Assembly (NCBI RefSeq): GCF_018687715.1
Contig: NC_056760.1
Location: 6,237,501 to 6,301,500 of the forward strand
Direction of reading: 5' to 3'
Origin: Carya illinoinensis
Taxonomy: Eukaryota > Streptophyta > Magnoliopsida > Fagales > Juglandaceae
DNA: 64,000 nucleotides
A program made the translations under genes and the position numbers. Each line of letters begins with the position of its first letter. Position 1 is the stretch's first letter. Positions 1 to 11,880 of this stretch are shown here, piece by piece. The notes beneath the pieces are model-generated. The model ran no database searches and had not been told where the DNA came from. It saw only the letters and a program-made list of their open reading frames with translations.

Positions 1-600
1 CAATTAACTCATTTTACAATTATAAGGTAATATTGATATAAATAAATGAAGTAGTTCCTACACACAAATAAATATTTTATATCTCTCTCCCACTTCAACT
101 CGCAAAAATTAGATTATATATTTTTTTTTCTAACTTGAAGGAATCTTTTTATCTTATTACTACATAATTCTCATTGGCTAGAGGGGTTGACAATTTGCAT
201 CGGTCGGCATCATATGGCTCTCTATCAAGAAGACAGAAATTTAGTTTTTTTTTCAGGAGGTGGATTGAAATGTAAGGGCAAAAGACAGAAAGTCTAACGA
301 ATAAACGTTTTTTTGTTTTTTTTGGAATAATACAGCAAGGAAAGCTATCGCAGTACAGAGAAAATACTTGTTTAAATTATATAGCTTACAGATCAAAGAG
401 AACTAATACAAACGGGCTTGCTTTGGGGTACACCACCAAAATTAGGAAACAAATGGATTAGTCTATAGAATTCTAAACTTTATTACAGCGAAGGGTTACT
501 GAATCTGCCACAAGAACTTCTAGATCCTGCTAGTTCCAGTTGTGGATGAGCTAATAATAAGCTGGTTCTTTCTTCTTTTTCTTCTTCTTTTGGTTGAGAA
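1..600. other. Flank downstream of KDSB, no gene seen
   Basis: AT-rich sequence with no convincing reading frame. The part nearest 600 probably holds the KDSB 3' untranslated region, because the KDSB stop codon lies at 601-603 on the minus strand. I see no repeat boundaries or RNA gene here. Confidence 0.5.
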
Positions 601-3600
601 TTAGGATAGATTTCGTTCCCGCATCAAAGATTCTATCTTGTTCACATCTTCTGGTGTATCGACACCATGAGCATCATGGTCGACCTTGATCACCTGTGAG
701 AGAATCGGCAAAAAAATATCAACTTTCTGATTCGGGGACCAGTTTCAATGGCCATTTTTCTCAAGAGAGATTAACAAGTCACAATGTAGAGTTTATAAGT
801 ACAAAAGCCAATTGCTTCAGACATTACTAAATGGCAGAATAGTAGAGACAGAGTACCCATAAAAAAAACATAAATCTAAGGGGCATCTGCTAATATACTA
901 TAGTAAACTCCGTTATTAAACATGTTTTCGCATTTTAAAACAATCAAAGATTCAAAACAAGTCAAGCAATCTACGTTGTCATTCACTGAGATGTAGAAGC
1001 GTGAGGATAGTTTAGGCGGCAGTCAGAGTTGAAGCCCAATAACTTTAAGGAGTTCAACTCAGCATTGAGTTCTAAGATTGCTGCTGATTGCAGACTTCAA
1101 TTCTAAGTGGCATTCATGCAAGGAACGTAGAGGATGTAAAAACAGACACGTGCTTAGGAATGAAATGAGGAAAAAAATGCCTTCTGATTCTCGTTTAATA
1201 AATATTCAATAGTAAAAATAGCTTTGTTAAGAAATATAATAATTATGGGTCTTTTTCCAGACTAAAAAGAGCTCCATAGCTTCAAAGCCAGGACTAGAAA
1301 TTACAAGTCAACCTGGTAGACTGGCTAGGCTGGCCTGAGAGAATTCACTCTACTTCGAAAGCATGCTTAATTTACGCCAAACTTAAGATCTTAGAATCGC
1401 CAGTGATATCTTTCTCTCTCTCGCACACATCCGTGCACACATTCACGAAGGAAACTTTAATGCCATATCCAGTAAGATACAAATGATGGATAATTGATGA
1501 AGGAATAGAACAACTCAAACCAAAGATAAACAGTTACCTTCATCTTATATCCATTCTCAAGGACTTTGAGCTGCTCTAAATCTTCTTCTAGTTGCAGTGG
1601 AGTAGGTGGAAGCTCTGGATATATCTTCAAAAACTGTGCGTCATAGCTCTGGAAAGACAGAAGAAATGCATCAGGATGAAAAACCACACAGAAAAGTAGA
1701 AGTTCACAAGGAAAGCCCTTTTAAGCAATACCTGGATACCAAGATGAAGCAAATATGGGTATTGTGGATTGACACTCCCTGACCTGCGTTTCTTACATGA
1801 AGATATGAGTGAAACATTATTAGCCAGCTAGAAGTTCTATTTTGTAGTGCATCCATATAGGAAACACAAATAAACTTACTTGTTATACGGGATCAGACCC
1901 CTTGAAAAATAGATTGCATATCCATGAGCGTCCATCACACATTTCACACGATTTGGATCAGATGCATCTTCTGGTTTCAGGGATGTAACTGCAGTGCTGA
2001 ACACAGCATCTGGGGATGCCTGCATTACTTGAACTAAACTGATTAATAATTTAATATATAGAAGAAGGGGGAGGGGGTGAAAGAAGTCATTGCTGACCCA
2101 GCGGTATAAGAACTACAGTCCATATCAAAAGAGTGTTCAGGAGCTGTTGTGTCTGTAACATTTACTAAACAATATATTGGGTTTCAAAAATAAGAGAAGT
2201 GTTCGGGAGTTAACCATATTCTTGTCTCTATCAATTATAAAGGGAAAATTATATCTTACCCTCCTAAACTGCCATCCATTTTTTAGTGTACACCCTAAAT
2301 TATTAAAAAATTTCAAGTTACATTCTAAGTTGAGAGAAGTTACAATGTACAATCTCATCTAGAAAAAACATGCAGAGGGATACCTGCAGAGCTTTGACAA
2401 CCCCATCTATTATCTCAGGCTCTAAAAGAGGCTCATCCCCCTGAATGTTAACAACAATGTCAAATTTCTTCCGAAGATATTGAAGTGCTTCATTGCATCG
2501 TTCAGTTCCTGAAAATCAAGCAATCAACTTGAGTTTATGAATCGCCTTGTGTTTTAATATGATAAGTTGAAAAAATACTAGGGTAGATCCATTGGTCTTA
2601 CCATTTTGGCAAGATTCTGATGTCATTATCACATCAGCTCCAAATCCTTGACAGATTTCTGCAATCCTCTCATCATCGGTGGCCACAACTTGTTGAAGAA
2701 GAAATCATATATAATAAGTTGGAAGGGAGAGAGAGAGAGAGAGAGAGAGATCTACAAAGTTTATCTTAAACCAATTTCCGTCATGTTATATGTTGACAGC
2801 ATGTGCTGGAATTCAATCACCACAAGTGTAGTCCTACATATGATTCCTAACATAGCTTCCCTCACAACAGGGAGAAGAATCAGGGTGAAATTAACTTGTA
2901 AACCTAATTGGCAAACATTATGGCATTTTGTAACTATAGCCATTTATATGCAGTATAAGTTTACACATGATGCGATCTACACCACTGATAATGTCATCTT
3001 TTCCCCCAAATGGAATCAAACGGCAATGATGTAGGAAGAAACAGAACGCAAGACTGGTGACCTTAGCTGCATCTATGAAACCCACGAAACCTGCATCTTT
3101 CAGCGTAGCATAAATAGAGAATGCAGCACATGCCATGAGGTAAACTCTCAAAACTTAACCCCAACAAAATGCCAGGAGATCTTAGAATTTCATTGTGACA
3201 CTGTATGAGTCAACACGGCCCCCCCTCTCGCTCTCTATAGTGCATCCAAATATGGGAATGTTTTTATCATTATAACCTGAAGCAACCTAAATGTCAAAAC
3301 ATACAGTTCTAGATATTAACATCAAATGGATGTTCTCACCTCAGTAACAACATATAGAACCAATCATCTTTAGAACAGCAACAATATTTTGAAAATAAAT
3401 ATATATATAGCTCAATTACAGGACATACCAAGTTTGTTTAATGTGGTTGCAAGTTTTGCTCTTTCCCATGTTCTCTGCAAGGCAAAGAAAATAGTAAAAA
3501 AAAAAAATCCATAGAACATGGAAAATCAGCGCAGGGAAAATAGTATGTGAAGATAACAGTTGGAACGAGGAACAGAAGAGCTTTCACATGGATTAAAACA

Positions 3601-4491
3601 AATACTAGTGTCTTACGAAAAACCTGCTACACTTGCACCCCACCCAGTTTAAATCTTTCCCACGCTAGTAAATCAAAATGCAGAATTTTTACACCTACAA
3701 ATACACTATGAACAGACAGTTTTCTGAGATCAACCATGTTCTATTTACACAAGCACCAAGTCCACATCTGTACTAGAGGATCTTCACGAACTCTCGCTGA
3801 ACTGTCGGATGCCCCCACCACTCACCCACTCTTATTTGAATCAGTTTACGAAGCCAATGCCATCTTACTCAGCAGGTCCAAAAATGCATAAACTAGTTTG
3901 GTAAGCAAGAATTTGGCTACAAACAAGTGATTGCACCATAAAAAGAACGTATAATAAAGCATGCGCGTGGAAACAAGTCCGCCATTTTCAATCTATTAAA
4001 GCATGCTTCCAGCTACTTAGAATTGGTTATTTACTTATCATTTTTTTTCTAAATTTTCCTCGGTTCTGCTTTTGAGCGGGCTAAGAATAATTCGATCCAT
4101 TAAGAAAAAAAGAAACTTCTGCAATTCTGAAAATCAACGTTCAAATGAGATTTGTAGAGCCATAACTAAAAATATATGAAGAAAAAGTGAAATTAGATTA
4201 AAAGACTAAAGAAGCGGGAGTGTAGGAATGTAAGACCTGAATCATGGGTTTTCCGAGGATTGGGACCAGTGGTTTGCCTTGGAATCTGGAGGAAGCGAAG
4301 CGAGCCGGGATGATTCCAATCACCTGGCTCCGAAATCTCGCGGATCTGAGCGCAGAAATCACCGCGTAAGCTCCAGCCGAGGCCGCAATGGCAGCTCCGG
4401 CCAGTGGGCCCTGCATGAGCCATGAACTGGTGGTGCTGTTGGAGCCTGAGGAAGAGGAAGTGGCAGAGGAGGTGGTCGATGTGGGACTCAT
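601..4491 (-). CDS. KDSB: CMP-KDO synthetase (3-deoxy-manno-octulosonate cytidylyltransferase), 8 exons
   Basis: The enzyme couples CTP and KDO to make CMP-KDO, the activated sugar used for the pectin rhamnogalacturonan II; the plant enzyme is reported to be mitochondrial. Coding exons read on the minus strand are 4491-4237, 3474-3429, 2688-2602, 2508-2384, 2019-1880, 1783-1732, 1648-1538 and 693-601, all with GT-AG borders and consistent phase, totalling 909 nt (302 residues). That is close to the usual family length. Residues about 28-48 form one hydrophobic segment, a likely membrane anchor or targeting signal. It is followed by the nucleotide-binding stretch [15 protein letters not shown], then a DDER motif, the metal-site VVNIQGDEP in exon 4, and a C-terminal HGVDTPEDV. 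The start at 4491 gives an N terminus rich in S and T. It is divergent from the neighbouring PPR gene. Exon borders were placed by eye; the identification is firm. Confidence 0.93.
2727..2750. repeat. (GA)n microsatellite in a KDSB intron
   Basis: About twelve GA units, in the intron between coding exons 2 and 3 of KDSB. Confidence 0.9.
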
Positions 4492-4806
4492 CGTTCAGTG
4501 GTTCAACGCTAGGTTCTCTCTGGAACGGTGGGGGAGAAGTGGCGCGTGTTGAAAGTTGGGGTGGCAGCGCCTGTTTATAGTTGTGTGATTGGGAAGGAAG
4601 CTTCGTAACGGCGGGAAATGAAAGTGTCGTTTTTTGACCTTTCACGTGGCTTCCAAAACGGTACACTTCGTCTTCATCACCCTGAAAAGAAAATGACAAC
4701 AGTATCTTGTCTGCCATTGCTGTGAGAAATTTCAGTACCAGCTTGGCTGCTTCGAAGTTTTGAACTTCAAGACTTTCCCTTTCTCTCATTTACATGGCAG
4801 ATTTTC
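4492..4806. promoter_or_regulatory. Shared intergenic region between KDSB and the PPR gene (putative bidirectional promoter)
   Basis: Only 315 bp separate the KDSB start codon (minus strand) from the PPR start codon (plus strand), so both promoters and 5' leaders must fit here or overlap. It contains an ACGTGG element near 4643. No obvious TATA box is placed for either side. The bidirectional role is inferred from spacing alone. Confidence 0.55.
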
Positions 4807-6591
4807 ATGGAAGCCAAACAACGAGGAAATCAGCAAATCGACCTTCAACACGGAGAATCACACTCTCACTCTCCAACCTACCAAGCTGTTCTAAGAGCAG
4901 GCCCACGTGTCAGACCCCTCCAACAAGCCCACGCCCAGATCGTTGTGTTAGGCAAGCACTGCAACCTAGCCCTTCTCACCAAACTTCTCACGCTGGCTTG
5001 CGCCGCGGGTTCAATAACCTACACTCGCCGGCTCTTCCTCACAGTCTCAAAGCCTGACTCCTTTCTCTTCAATTCGCTCATCAAAGGCTCCTCCAAGTTT
5101 GGATTCCCATACGACGCCGTCTGGTTCTACAACCGAATGCTCCTTGCGGATATTTCGCCGTCAAATTATACTTTCACGTCCGTGATCAAAGCGTGCGCGG
5201 ATCTCTCTGCATTGAGACTTGGCAGAAGCATTCATTCTCATGTTTTGATTTGTGGATATGGCTCAGATTCATATGTTCAGGCTGCACTTGTTGCGTTCTA
5301 TGCGAAGTCCAGTGAATTAAGTGTCGCCCGCAGACTGTTTGATAGAATTCCGGAAAAAACGATTGTCGCTTGGAATTCCATGATTTCGGGGTACGACCAA
5401 AATGGGTTCTCAAGGGAAGCGATTGGCTTGTTTTATCAGATGCGAGAGTTGGGTGTTGAGCCAGACTCCTCAACGTTTGTGAGTGTATTGTCGGCTTGTG
5501 CTCAGTTGGGAGCAATTGGTTTGGGATGTAGGGTGCATGATTATGTTGTCAGTAATGGCTTTGATGTCAATGTGGTTCTTGGTACTTCTTTGATTAATAT
5601 GTATTGTAGATGTGGGAATGTGATCAAAGCGCGAAATGTTTTTGATTTGATGAGTGAACGGAATGTAATTGCTTGGACGGCTATGATTTCCGGATATGGA
5701 ATTCATGGTTATGGTAGAGAAGCAATGGAGCTCTTTGGACAAATGCAAACTCGAGGTCCACGTCCTAACAATATCACGTTTGTTGCTGTATTGTCTGCAT
5801 GTGCCCATGCAGGGCTCATTCAGGAAGGGCGCCGTGCCTTTGCAGACATGAAGCAAGAGTATGGCTTGGTGCCTGGAGTGGAACATCATGTTTGCATGGT
5901 TGATATGCTTGGGAGGGCTGGACTTCTCAATGAAGCTTATCAATTTGTCAAAGAATTGAATCCGGGGGAGCTGACTCCAGCAGTTTGGACTGCAATGCTT
6001 GGGGCATGCAAGATGCATAAGAAGTTTGATCTCGGAGTGCAAGTTGCTGAGCATCTCTTAGCTGTAGAACCTGAAAATCCGGGTCATTATGTCATGCTTT
6101 CAAATATTTATGCATTGGCTGGTAAGATGGATCGAGTAGAATTGGTTAGAAACATGATGATCAGAAGAGGCCTAAAGAAACAAGTTGGCTATAGCACAGT
6201 AGAGGTTGACCAGAAGACTTACTTGTTCAGCATGGGTGACAAGTCCCACCCCGAGACAGATGAGATATATAGGTATTTAGACGATTTGATGTTGCGGTGT
6301 AGAGAAGCAGGATATGTACCGGCATCCGAGTCGGTGATGCATGAGGTGGAAGAAGAGGAGAGGGAGTATGCTCTCAGGTACCATAGTGAGAAGCTTGCGA
6401 TAGCATTTGGATTGTTGAAGACCAGTCTTGGCATGGTCATCACGGTTGTTAAAAACCTTAGAATGTGTGAGGACTGTCATTCAGCAATTAAGTATATATC
6501 AGTTGTCTGTAACAGAGAAATTGTTGTCCGGGATAAGCTTCGCTTCCACCACTTTAATAATGGTTCGTGTTCTTGTCTTGATTACTGGTGA
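4807..6591 (+). CDS. Pentatricopeptide repeat protein, PLS-E-DYW class
   Basis: A single intronless frame of 594 residues ending in the diagnostic tripeptide DYW. PLS-class repeats run from about residue 45 to 430, visible as recurring phrases such as FLFNSLIKG, VAWNSMISGYDQNG, TFVSVLSACAQLG and VAWTAMISGYGIHG. An E region follows, then the DYW deaminase-like domain with the zinc-site motif HSEKLA near residue 525, CEDCH near 556 and CSCLDYW at the end. Proteins of this class usually act in organelles as RNA-binding factors for C-to-U editing, the DYW domain being the deaminase. The RNA target cannot be told from sequence. The overall text resembles Arabidopsis At2g33760 as I recall it. The start at 4807 is the first ATG of the long frame; an out-of-frame ATG lies at 4794. 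The N terminus is not an obvious transit peptide, so organelle targeting is assumed from the family. Confidence 0.93.
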   Translation: MEAKQRGNQQIDLQHGESHSHSPTYQAVLRAGPRVRPLQQAHAQIVVLGKHCNLALLTKLLTLACAAGSITYTRRLFLTVSKPDSFLFNSLIKGSSKFGFPYDAVWFYNRMLLADISPSNYTFTSVIKACADLSALRLGRSIHSHVLICGYGSDSYVQAALVAFYAKSSELSVARRLFDRIPEKTIVAWNSMISGYDQNGFSREAIGLFYQMRELGVEPDSSTFVSVLSACAQLGAIGLGCRVHDYVVSNGFDVNVVLGTSLINMYCRCGNVIKARNVFDLMSERNVIAWTAMISGYGIHGYGREAMELFGQMQTRGPRPNNITFVAVLSACAHAGLIQEGRRAFADMKQEYGLVPGVEHHVCMVDMLGRAGLLNEAYQFVKELNPGELTPAVWTAMLGACKMHKKFDLGVQVAEHLLAVEPENPGHYVMLSNIYALAGKMDRVELVRNMMIRRGLKKQVGYSTVEVDQKTYLFSMGDKSHPETDEIYRYLDDLMLRCREAGYVPASESVMHEVEEEEREYALRYHSEKLAIAFGLLKTSLGMVITVVKNLRMCEDCHSAIKYISVVCNREIVVRDKLRFHHFNNGSCSCLDYW

Positions 6592-6724
6592 CAAGTTCCA
6601 TTTGCTTGTTGAGGCTTGACAATTTTGCTAACTTGATTATCAATGAGTAAGGTTCATCAAAGGCAGTTAAAGGATAATTGACCCCTGCTCTCTCTCTCTC
6701 TCTCTCTCTCTAATTTATAAGTAA

Positions 6725-7535
6725 AGCCTTGTTTAGTTATCAGATGAGATGAGAAATTTGAGATAGTCTGTGAATAGCAATGTTTTGAATACCGTACCGA
6801 ATGGCGTACCGGTCAAAGTACTGGAACGAAATATTTCGGTACCGGTACCGTTTCGTGTACCGTTTCGGGATAGTCGATATATAAATAAATTATATATATA
6901 AATATATATATATATAAATTATATTTCAAAATAATAATCTATATATGAATAAATTATACATGAATACACATGTATATATAAATTATAAATAGTCTAATAT
7001 GAATTGGGGTAAAAAAATAAGATTATAACTTAAAAAAATGAAAAAAAAAACATGAAGGCCGAATTACCGAAATACCGGCCGGTACAGGCCGGTACGCAGG
7101 CTGATACAGGCCGAAATACAGGTCGGTACGGCCGATACGAAACAGGTACCTTACCTGTACCGGCTTGGTGACCGGTACGGAATGTACCGGCCGGTACGGT
7201 ACGGTACCAAAAACACTGGTGAATAGTAATGAAATTATTTGAGTTAAATTTTTTTAAAGAGTTTCGAAAAATGATAGGAAAAAGTTGGATAAAAATATTA
7301 TTGAAGTAAAATTTTGTTAGAATATTATTATTTTTTAGAATTTGAAAAAATTAATTATTTTTTGTATTTTGTTTGGAAGTTTAGAAAAGTTGTAATAATT
7401 AGGTAATGATTTGATGAAAAAGTTGAAAAGTGAAAATTAAAAATTAAAAAGTGTTTTTGTGTTTAAATGATATTTGAATATTGAGATAAAATGAGATGGG
7501 TTGAGACCATCTATAAAATAAAATGAGGCCTGAAT
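6725..7535. repeat. Dispersed AT-rich MITE-like repeat (GATGAGATGAGA family), interrupted by a hAT insertion
   Basis: It begins with a run of GATGAGATGAG and ends near AAATGAGATGGG, enclosing AT-rich sequence. The reverse complement of 7670-7990 is clearly related, and related copies occur near 10905-11095, 25010-25235 and 59873-60095. The hAT element at 6778-7218 sits inside it. Ends are approximate. Confidence 0.6.
6778..7218. mobile_element. Non-autonomous hAT-type MITE, 441 bp, 8-bp target duplication
   Basis: It is flanked by perfect direct repeats GTGAATAG at 6770-6777 and 7219-7226. The ends are inverted: CAATGTTTT at the left and AAAACACTG at the right, followed inward by long inverted stretches rich in TACCG and GGTAC. 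The 8-bp duplication and CA(A/G)TG-type terminus point to the hAT superfamily. There is no coding capacity. A related 590-bp element lies at 12926-13515. Confidence 0.85.
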
Positions 7536-7669
7536 GATTTGTTGTTAGAATGGAGCACGAAAATATGAGAAAATAGTCTATATATTTGTTTATTTACAAG
7601 TCACTGTGAATGACACATCCTATATATCATACTAACTTTGAATTATTTGATTTGTACGAACAATTTAGA

Positions 7670-7990
7670 GGATATTTGAAAATAATTTTTATCTCATCTC
7701 ATCTCATTTCATTTTATTTTTTTTCAAACATCATTTAACCATAAACATTTTCAAATTAATCATTACAACTTTTTAATAATTGTATTTTTTCAAATCTTAA
7801 AACAAAAATTATATTCTAACAATATTTTAACTTTATAATATTATTTATTTAAATTTTTCTCTCTTTTTCCAAATTTCAATAAATATTTAACTCAAACTAT
7901 CTTATTATTATTCACAAAGTTATTTTATTTCTATTTACAAAATTCTCATCACATCTCATCTCAATTTTCAAACATTTTCTTAAAAAATAT
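7670..7990 (-). repeat. Second copy of the GATGAGATGAGA repeat, inverted and uninterrupted
   Basis: Starts with repeated ATCTC units and ends with CATCTCATCTC. Read in reverse complement it parallels 6725-7535, including the TTTGTGAATA and GTTTGAGTTAAAT phrases, but without the hAT insert. Boundaries are approximate. Confidence 0.6.
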
Positions 7991-8129
7991 GTTTTTTAAA
8001 TCAAATCATGTTAGGTTAACGATGTGAAATATGTGTTTTTCACAACAAAGAACTTAGTTTTATGGTGTAAATTGAGTATTTGGTCATTGCCCTATGCTAT
8101 GAATAAAGCCACTCTGCCATTCCAATCTT

Positions 8130-8345
8130 ACCGTTGCGTTTGACTGCTCATTAATTTAATTCTTTTATAATTTTTTTATTTAATTATTAAAAAAATAATT
8201 TTTAATATATTAATATTTTTTTTTACTTTTTAAAAATATTTAAATATATACATAAATTAATAAACAACCAAATACATTTATGCTAGGCGGCGCACCGAGC
8301 GATTATCGTTGTTATTAGCCTAGCACTACTCCCTATGCTATTTAT
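8130..8345. repeat. Dispersed AT-rich repeat with a GC-rich end (copy 1)
   Basis: About 150 bp of AT-rich sequence ends in a GC-richer tail containing GCTAGGCGGCGCACCGAGCG. A similar arrangement, with GCCTAGGCGCATAGCGG, occurs at 14385-14632. It is probably an old non-autonomous element; class unknown. Confidence 0.4.
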
Positions 8346-8479
8346 TTAAGAGAGACACTTCAAACAAGATGCGGTGACAAGTCCCTATTTACACCCTCTA
8401 ATAAGAGGGAGACACGTAAGTTGTATGTGGTATTTACAGTGGAATTGGTTTTAGCTAATGAAACCCTCTCTTCCCCTCA

Positions 8480-8481
8480 AT

Positions 8482-8513
<32 letters not shown>

Positions 8514-8518
8514 TCTCG
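8480..8518. repeat. (TC)n microsatellite
   Basis: An interrupted run of TC units in intergenic DNA. Confidence 0.9.
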
Positions 8519-9184
8519 GCCTCAATCGGTGATTCAAGTTTTTTCTTACAAATGAAACTAACAAAATCTATCACGTTAAAGCAATAATTACCTAAAAAAT
8601 ATTTACAAAAAAATATTATTACAGATACAAAAGAAATTATATAAAATAAATATACAAATAAATATGATTTCATAAAATCTGTTAGATCTATTTTTTAATA
8701 AAAATAACTTTACACACTATATAAAAATTATTTATTTACGACTAATCAATTCTAACAAAATGATTATTTTTAATTAAAATTGATAACAAATAATTTTTTT
8801 AGTTGTAATAAATTAATCACAAAAATATAATTTTCTTATAATGACAATCTGACGTACCACGTCAAATTATATCAATTTATATATTTATTTTTATATAATT
8901 TTTTGTGGATAAATATTTTCCTTTACGAAAATTGATTCAGCCAAAAAGATCTTACACAAAGAATCCCAATGCATTTCAAGGAGATTAATGGCACTTTCAG
9001 CTTGGCAAAAGGGTAAGCTAAAAAACAAAACCAGTCGAAGCCTCGTGAACATAAATCCTCCGTGAATGGGAAAATGGATACGGAGATCAATAGGCTTGGG
9101 AAGAGGCCCGTGTTGCAGGGTTTTTTTTTTTTTTAATTGCAAGTTCTTCTAACATCGTTCAAAGACATGCTATTATTTAAAAAA

Positions 9185-9355
9185 TTTTGTTTCATATAAA
9201 TACAGTCATATATTAATTTATATATTAATATTGATTTATTTATATTTAAAATTTAAATTAATATTATTTTTAATAAAATTTATTTTTTAATCAATCACAT
9301 CATATTAATATATAGATTAATATATAATTATACTTATAATTATATTTTTCTTTAT
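9185..9355. repeat. AT-rich MITE-like repeat (copy 1 of 2)
   Basis: It shares long phrases such as AAAATTTAAATTAA and TTTTTAATAAAAT with 39015-39190, and both copies have inward-facing ends related to TATATTAATATG. It looks like a short inverted-repeat element without coding potential. Confidence 0.45.
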
Positions 9356-9359
9356 TCGA

Positions 9360-11880
9360 GAGCAAAATCAATTCCTCTTTCCAGAACTCTAATTGTTGTT
9401 GGTTGTCTTTTCTTTTTTCTCGTAATTATTTATTTAAGTAGATATCCTATTATTGGATTCAACATTGCGTTGGGGGATGGGGGATGGGGTATGGCCGTAT
9501 GGGGGGTGGAGAGAGTTGCATCAACAAAAACCTGTCCTATCGTAGATTCCACAAACAGCTTACGTGTTCCTATTACAGGGGGTAAATAAAGACTTTATCA
9601 CCGCATTTTTTTGAAAATTTTCTCATTATTTTAATGGTTTCTCTCTTCATAATGCTTCGCCAGTTGTCATCAAATGTTTTTATTCGCGAGGCTTTCTATC
9701 ATTTTGGTCCAGCTCCAGCTGTGTAGATGGGTTGGGTCTCTTCCGAGGTGGCCTCAGTGGTTCTTGAAACGTTTTAAAATAACAGAAACTCTACTTGCAC
9801 CCGTGGTTGGAAACCCTTTACGTACCCACCTCTCCATGTAGATAATAATAAAACGGTGTGTTGCTAAGACTCTCAAAACATGAAAAGTCAAACTTGACTT
9901 TCTAAATAAAAGAAACACCTCACTGCACGGAACAAAGCAAACTGTAGCAGACTAGTAGTAGACTACCACGAAGGCGATTACAGGTTCTGTGATTTCGTCT
10001 TCTCATTTTCTTCTTCTCATCGTCGTCTTCTTCTTCTTCTTTTCTTCTTCGCATGTCCCAAACCTCCTTCATCTTCACTAGAACAAAATGCAACCAAAAA
10101 AAGAGGTCAAGTCATTCTAAAAGCCTTATTCTCCAACGTCCGTATCCTTGAACCAAAATGTCACTTAATACCATCTAAGGTGTTATGCTTTCTAAGTGGG
10201 GCCTGTACAAAGATTTTACAGATATCATTTTCAATGAAAAGAAATTCATGAATATTATCACTACCAGCATAAATAAATGCACAATTAACTTACCATAACA
10301 GGTATCATTTTCGCACATTTAGCAAGTATTTGGACAGGAAAGTTGAAATTTTGCTCAAGAATGGAGGAACTAACTAAGAATAACCATTGAAAAATCTTAT
10401 TGATTCAAGACACGTTGGGAGAAAAGCCAATTAAGAATAACTAGGAAGACCTAGACCCACTTGTGTCTTCAGAAGATTTAACAAATCCAGATGCAATCTC
10501 AAGAATAAGTTAGACGATCACCGGCGTAGTTTCGGCTACCCACAACGATGACCATTAGCCTAGATTCGGTCCTCAAGCAATGGCACAACCCAGCTCTAGC
10601 TGGGTTTGGATTCTTGTTTTCTGAGCTCAAGCGCTACCCAGCAGAAGCAATGTTTCTGATGTTTTACTTTGGGTTTCATTTCTTGACCCTTTTTTTTTTT
10701 TTTAAATATATAGGATGACGTGGTTATGCGATTCCCCCAAAGGTACCCAATCCCGTGTACCTGTAGCAAAGCTCTTAAAATAATAATCACATGGGCTGGC
10801 TGGCTGGCTGGCAGTACGAAATTAACAATTTGAAATTCGCTGTGTTTTCAGCTCCAAGGTTCCCTCAGTTCGATTCTTGTGTTTTTCTAAAATATTAATT
10901 AATTATCTATAAATTAAAAAATAATAATAATAATCTATTCATGGAAATTACAATTACTGGCGCTGAGATTAAAAGTAAAAAAGAAAAACTAAATAGTAAA
11001 AACTAAATATTATATTATAATAATATTTTATTCAATTTTTAATAAAATATTTCATTTCATCTCATCTCATATCATCTTATCTGAATAATTATTTTGGTAG
11101 GTGGACAATTGTTCTGGTAAATCCTATAATTGTTTGTCCCCTCCATTGGTTAATCTTAAAAGCCAAGGTAATAATTTATCTAAACCGTATCCGGACCGTT
11201 TATTTCCATAAAAGAAATTTCTAATTATTTTATAATTTCATATTAAATTAAAGGTAATTTTATAAAATTAACATTTATTTGTAATAAAATTGCATACTTG
11301 CATTGATTGTAAAATATATTATAAATAAAATTATAAGTGTGTCATTAATATTGAAGTGGTTATTGTTTAAGTAATTAATATATTAAAATGTCTTAAATTA
11401 TATTAAATGGTCATTAATTTTAAGTAGCTCACTTCTTGTATTAATTTTAAGTCTAGTTTTTAAACGAAAACACTTGGTTATTCAAGTAACATTTTGTTAC
11501 ACATAAATTAGGAATTCTTTCTTAATTTATCGATGAAAGAGACTTCAAAACCAAAAGAACGTGGATAATCTCCAAAGCAATCAATTGAAGGATCCCACCA
11601 TGATGCCATGGGAAATGGGATTCTCCCTCAATTATGAGCATGGGTCTCCTTGACCAAAAACAACCAAAAAGAAAAAAACAAAAAGGAACTAAAACTAGGT
11701 GGCCTCAAATTTCTTACATGACGATTCGATGGGATAAATTGGGCCATACTTTATGTTACAGGACAGCTCGTATAAGCATATTCTATGCTGCTATCATTTT
11801 CACGATCTTATAGGAATGTCAGTGTTGACATATTTAATTATTCAGTAGGAGATCATAAAAAAAATAAAATTGAATCCTGC
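9360..11880. other. Intergenic stretch without a recognisable gene
   Basis: Contains a TCT-rich tract near 10000-10050, a short GGCT repeat near 10793-10812, and a partial GATGAG-family repeat near 10905-11095. Short frames here show no family features. Confidence 0.5.

Noticed and set aside
4193..4789. 198-residue minus-strand frame overlapping KDSB exon 1
   Set aside because: It is in the wrong frame for the KDSB motifs, crosses the splice donor at 4236 and resembles no family.
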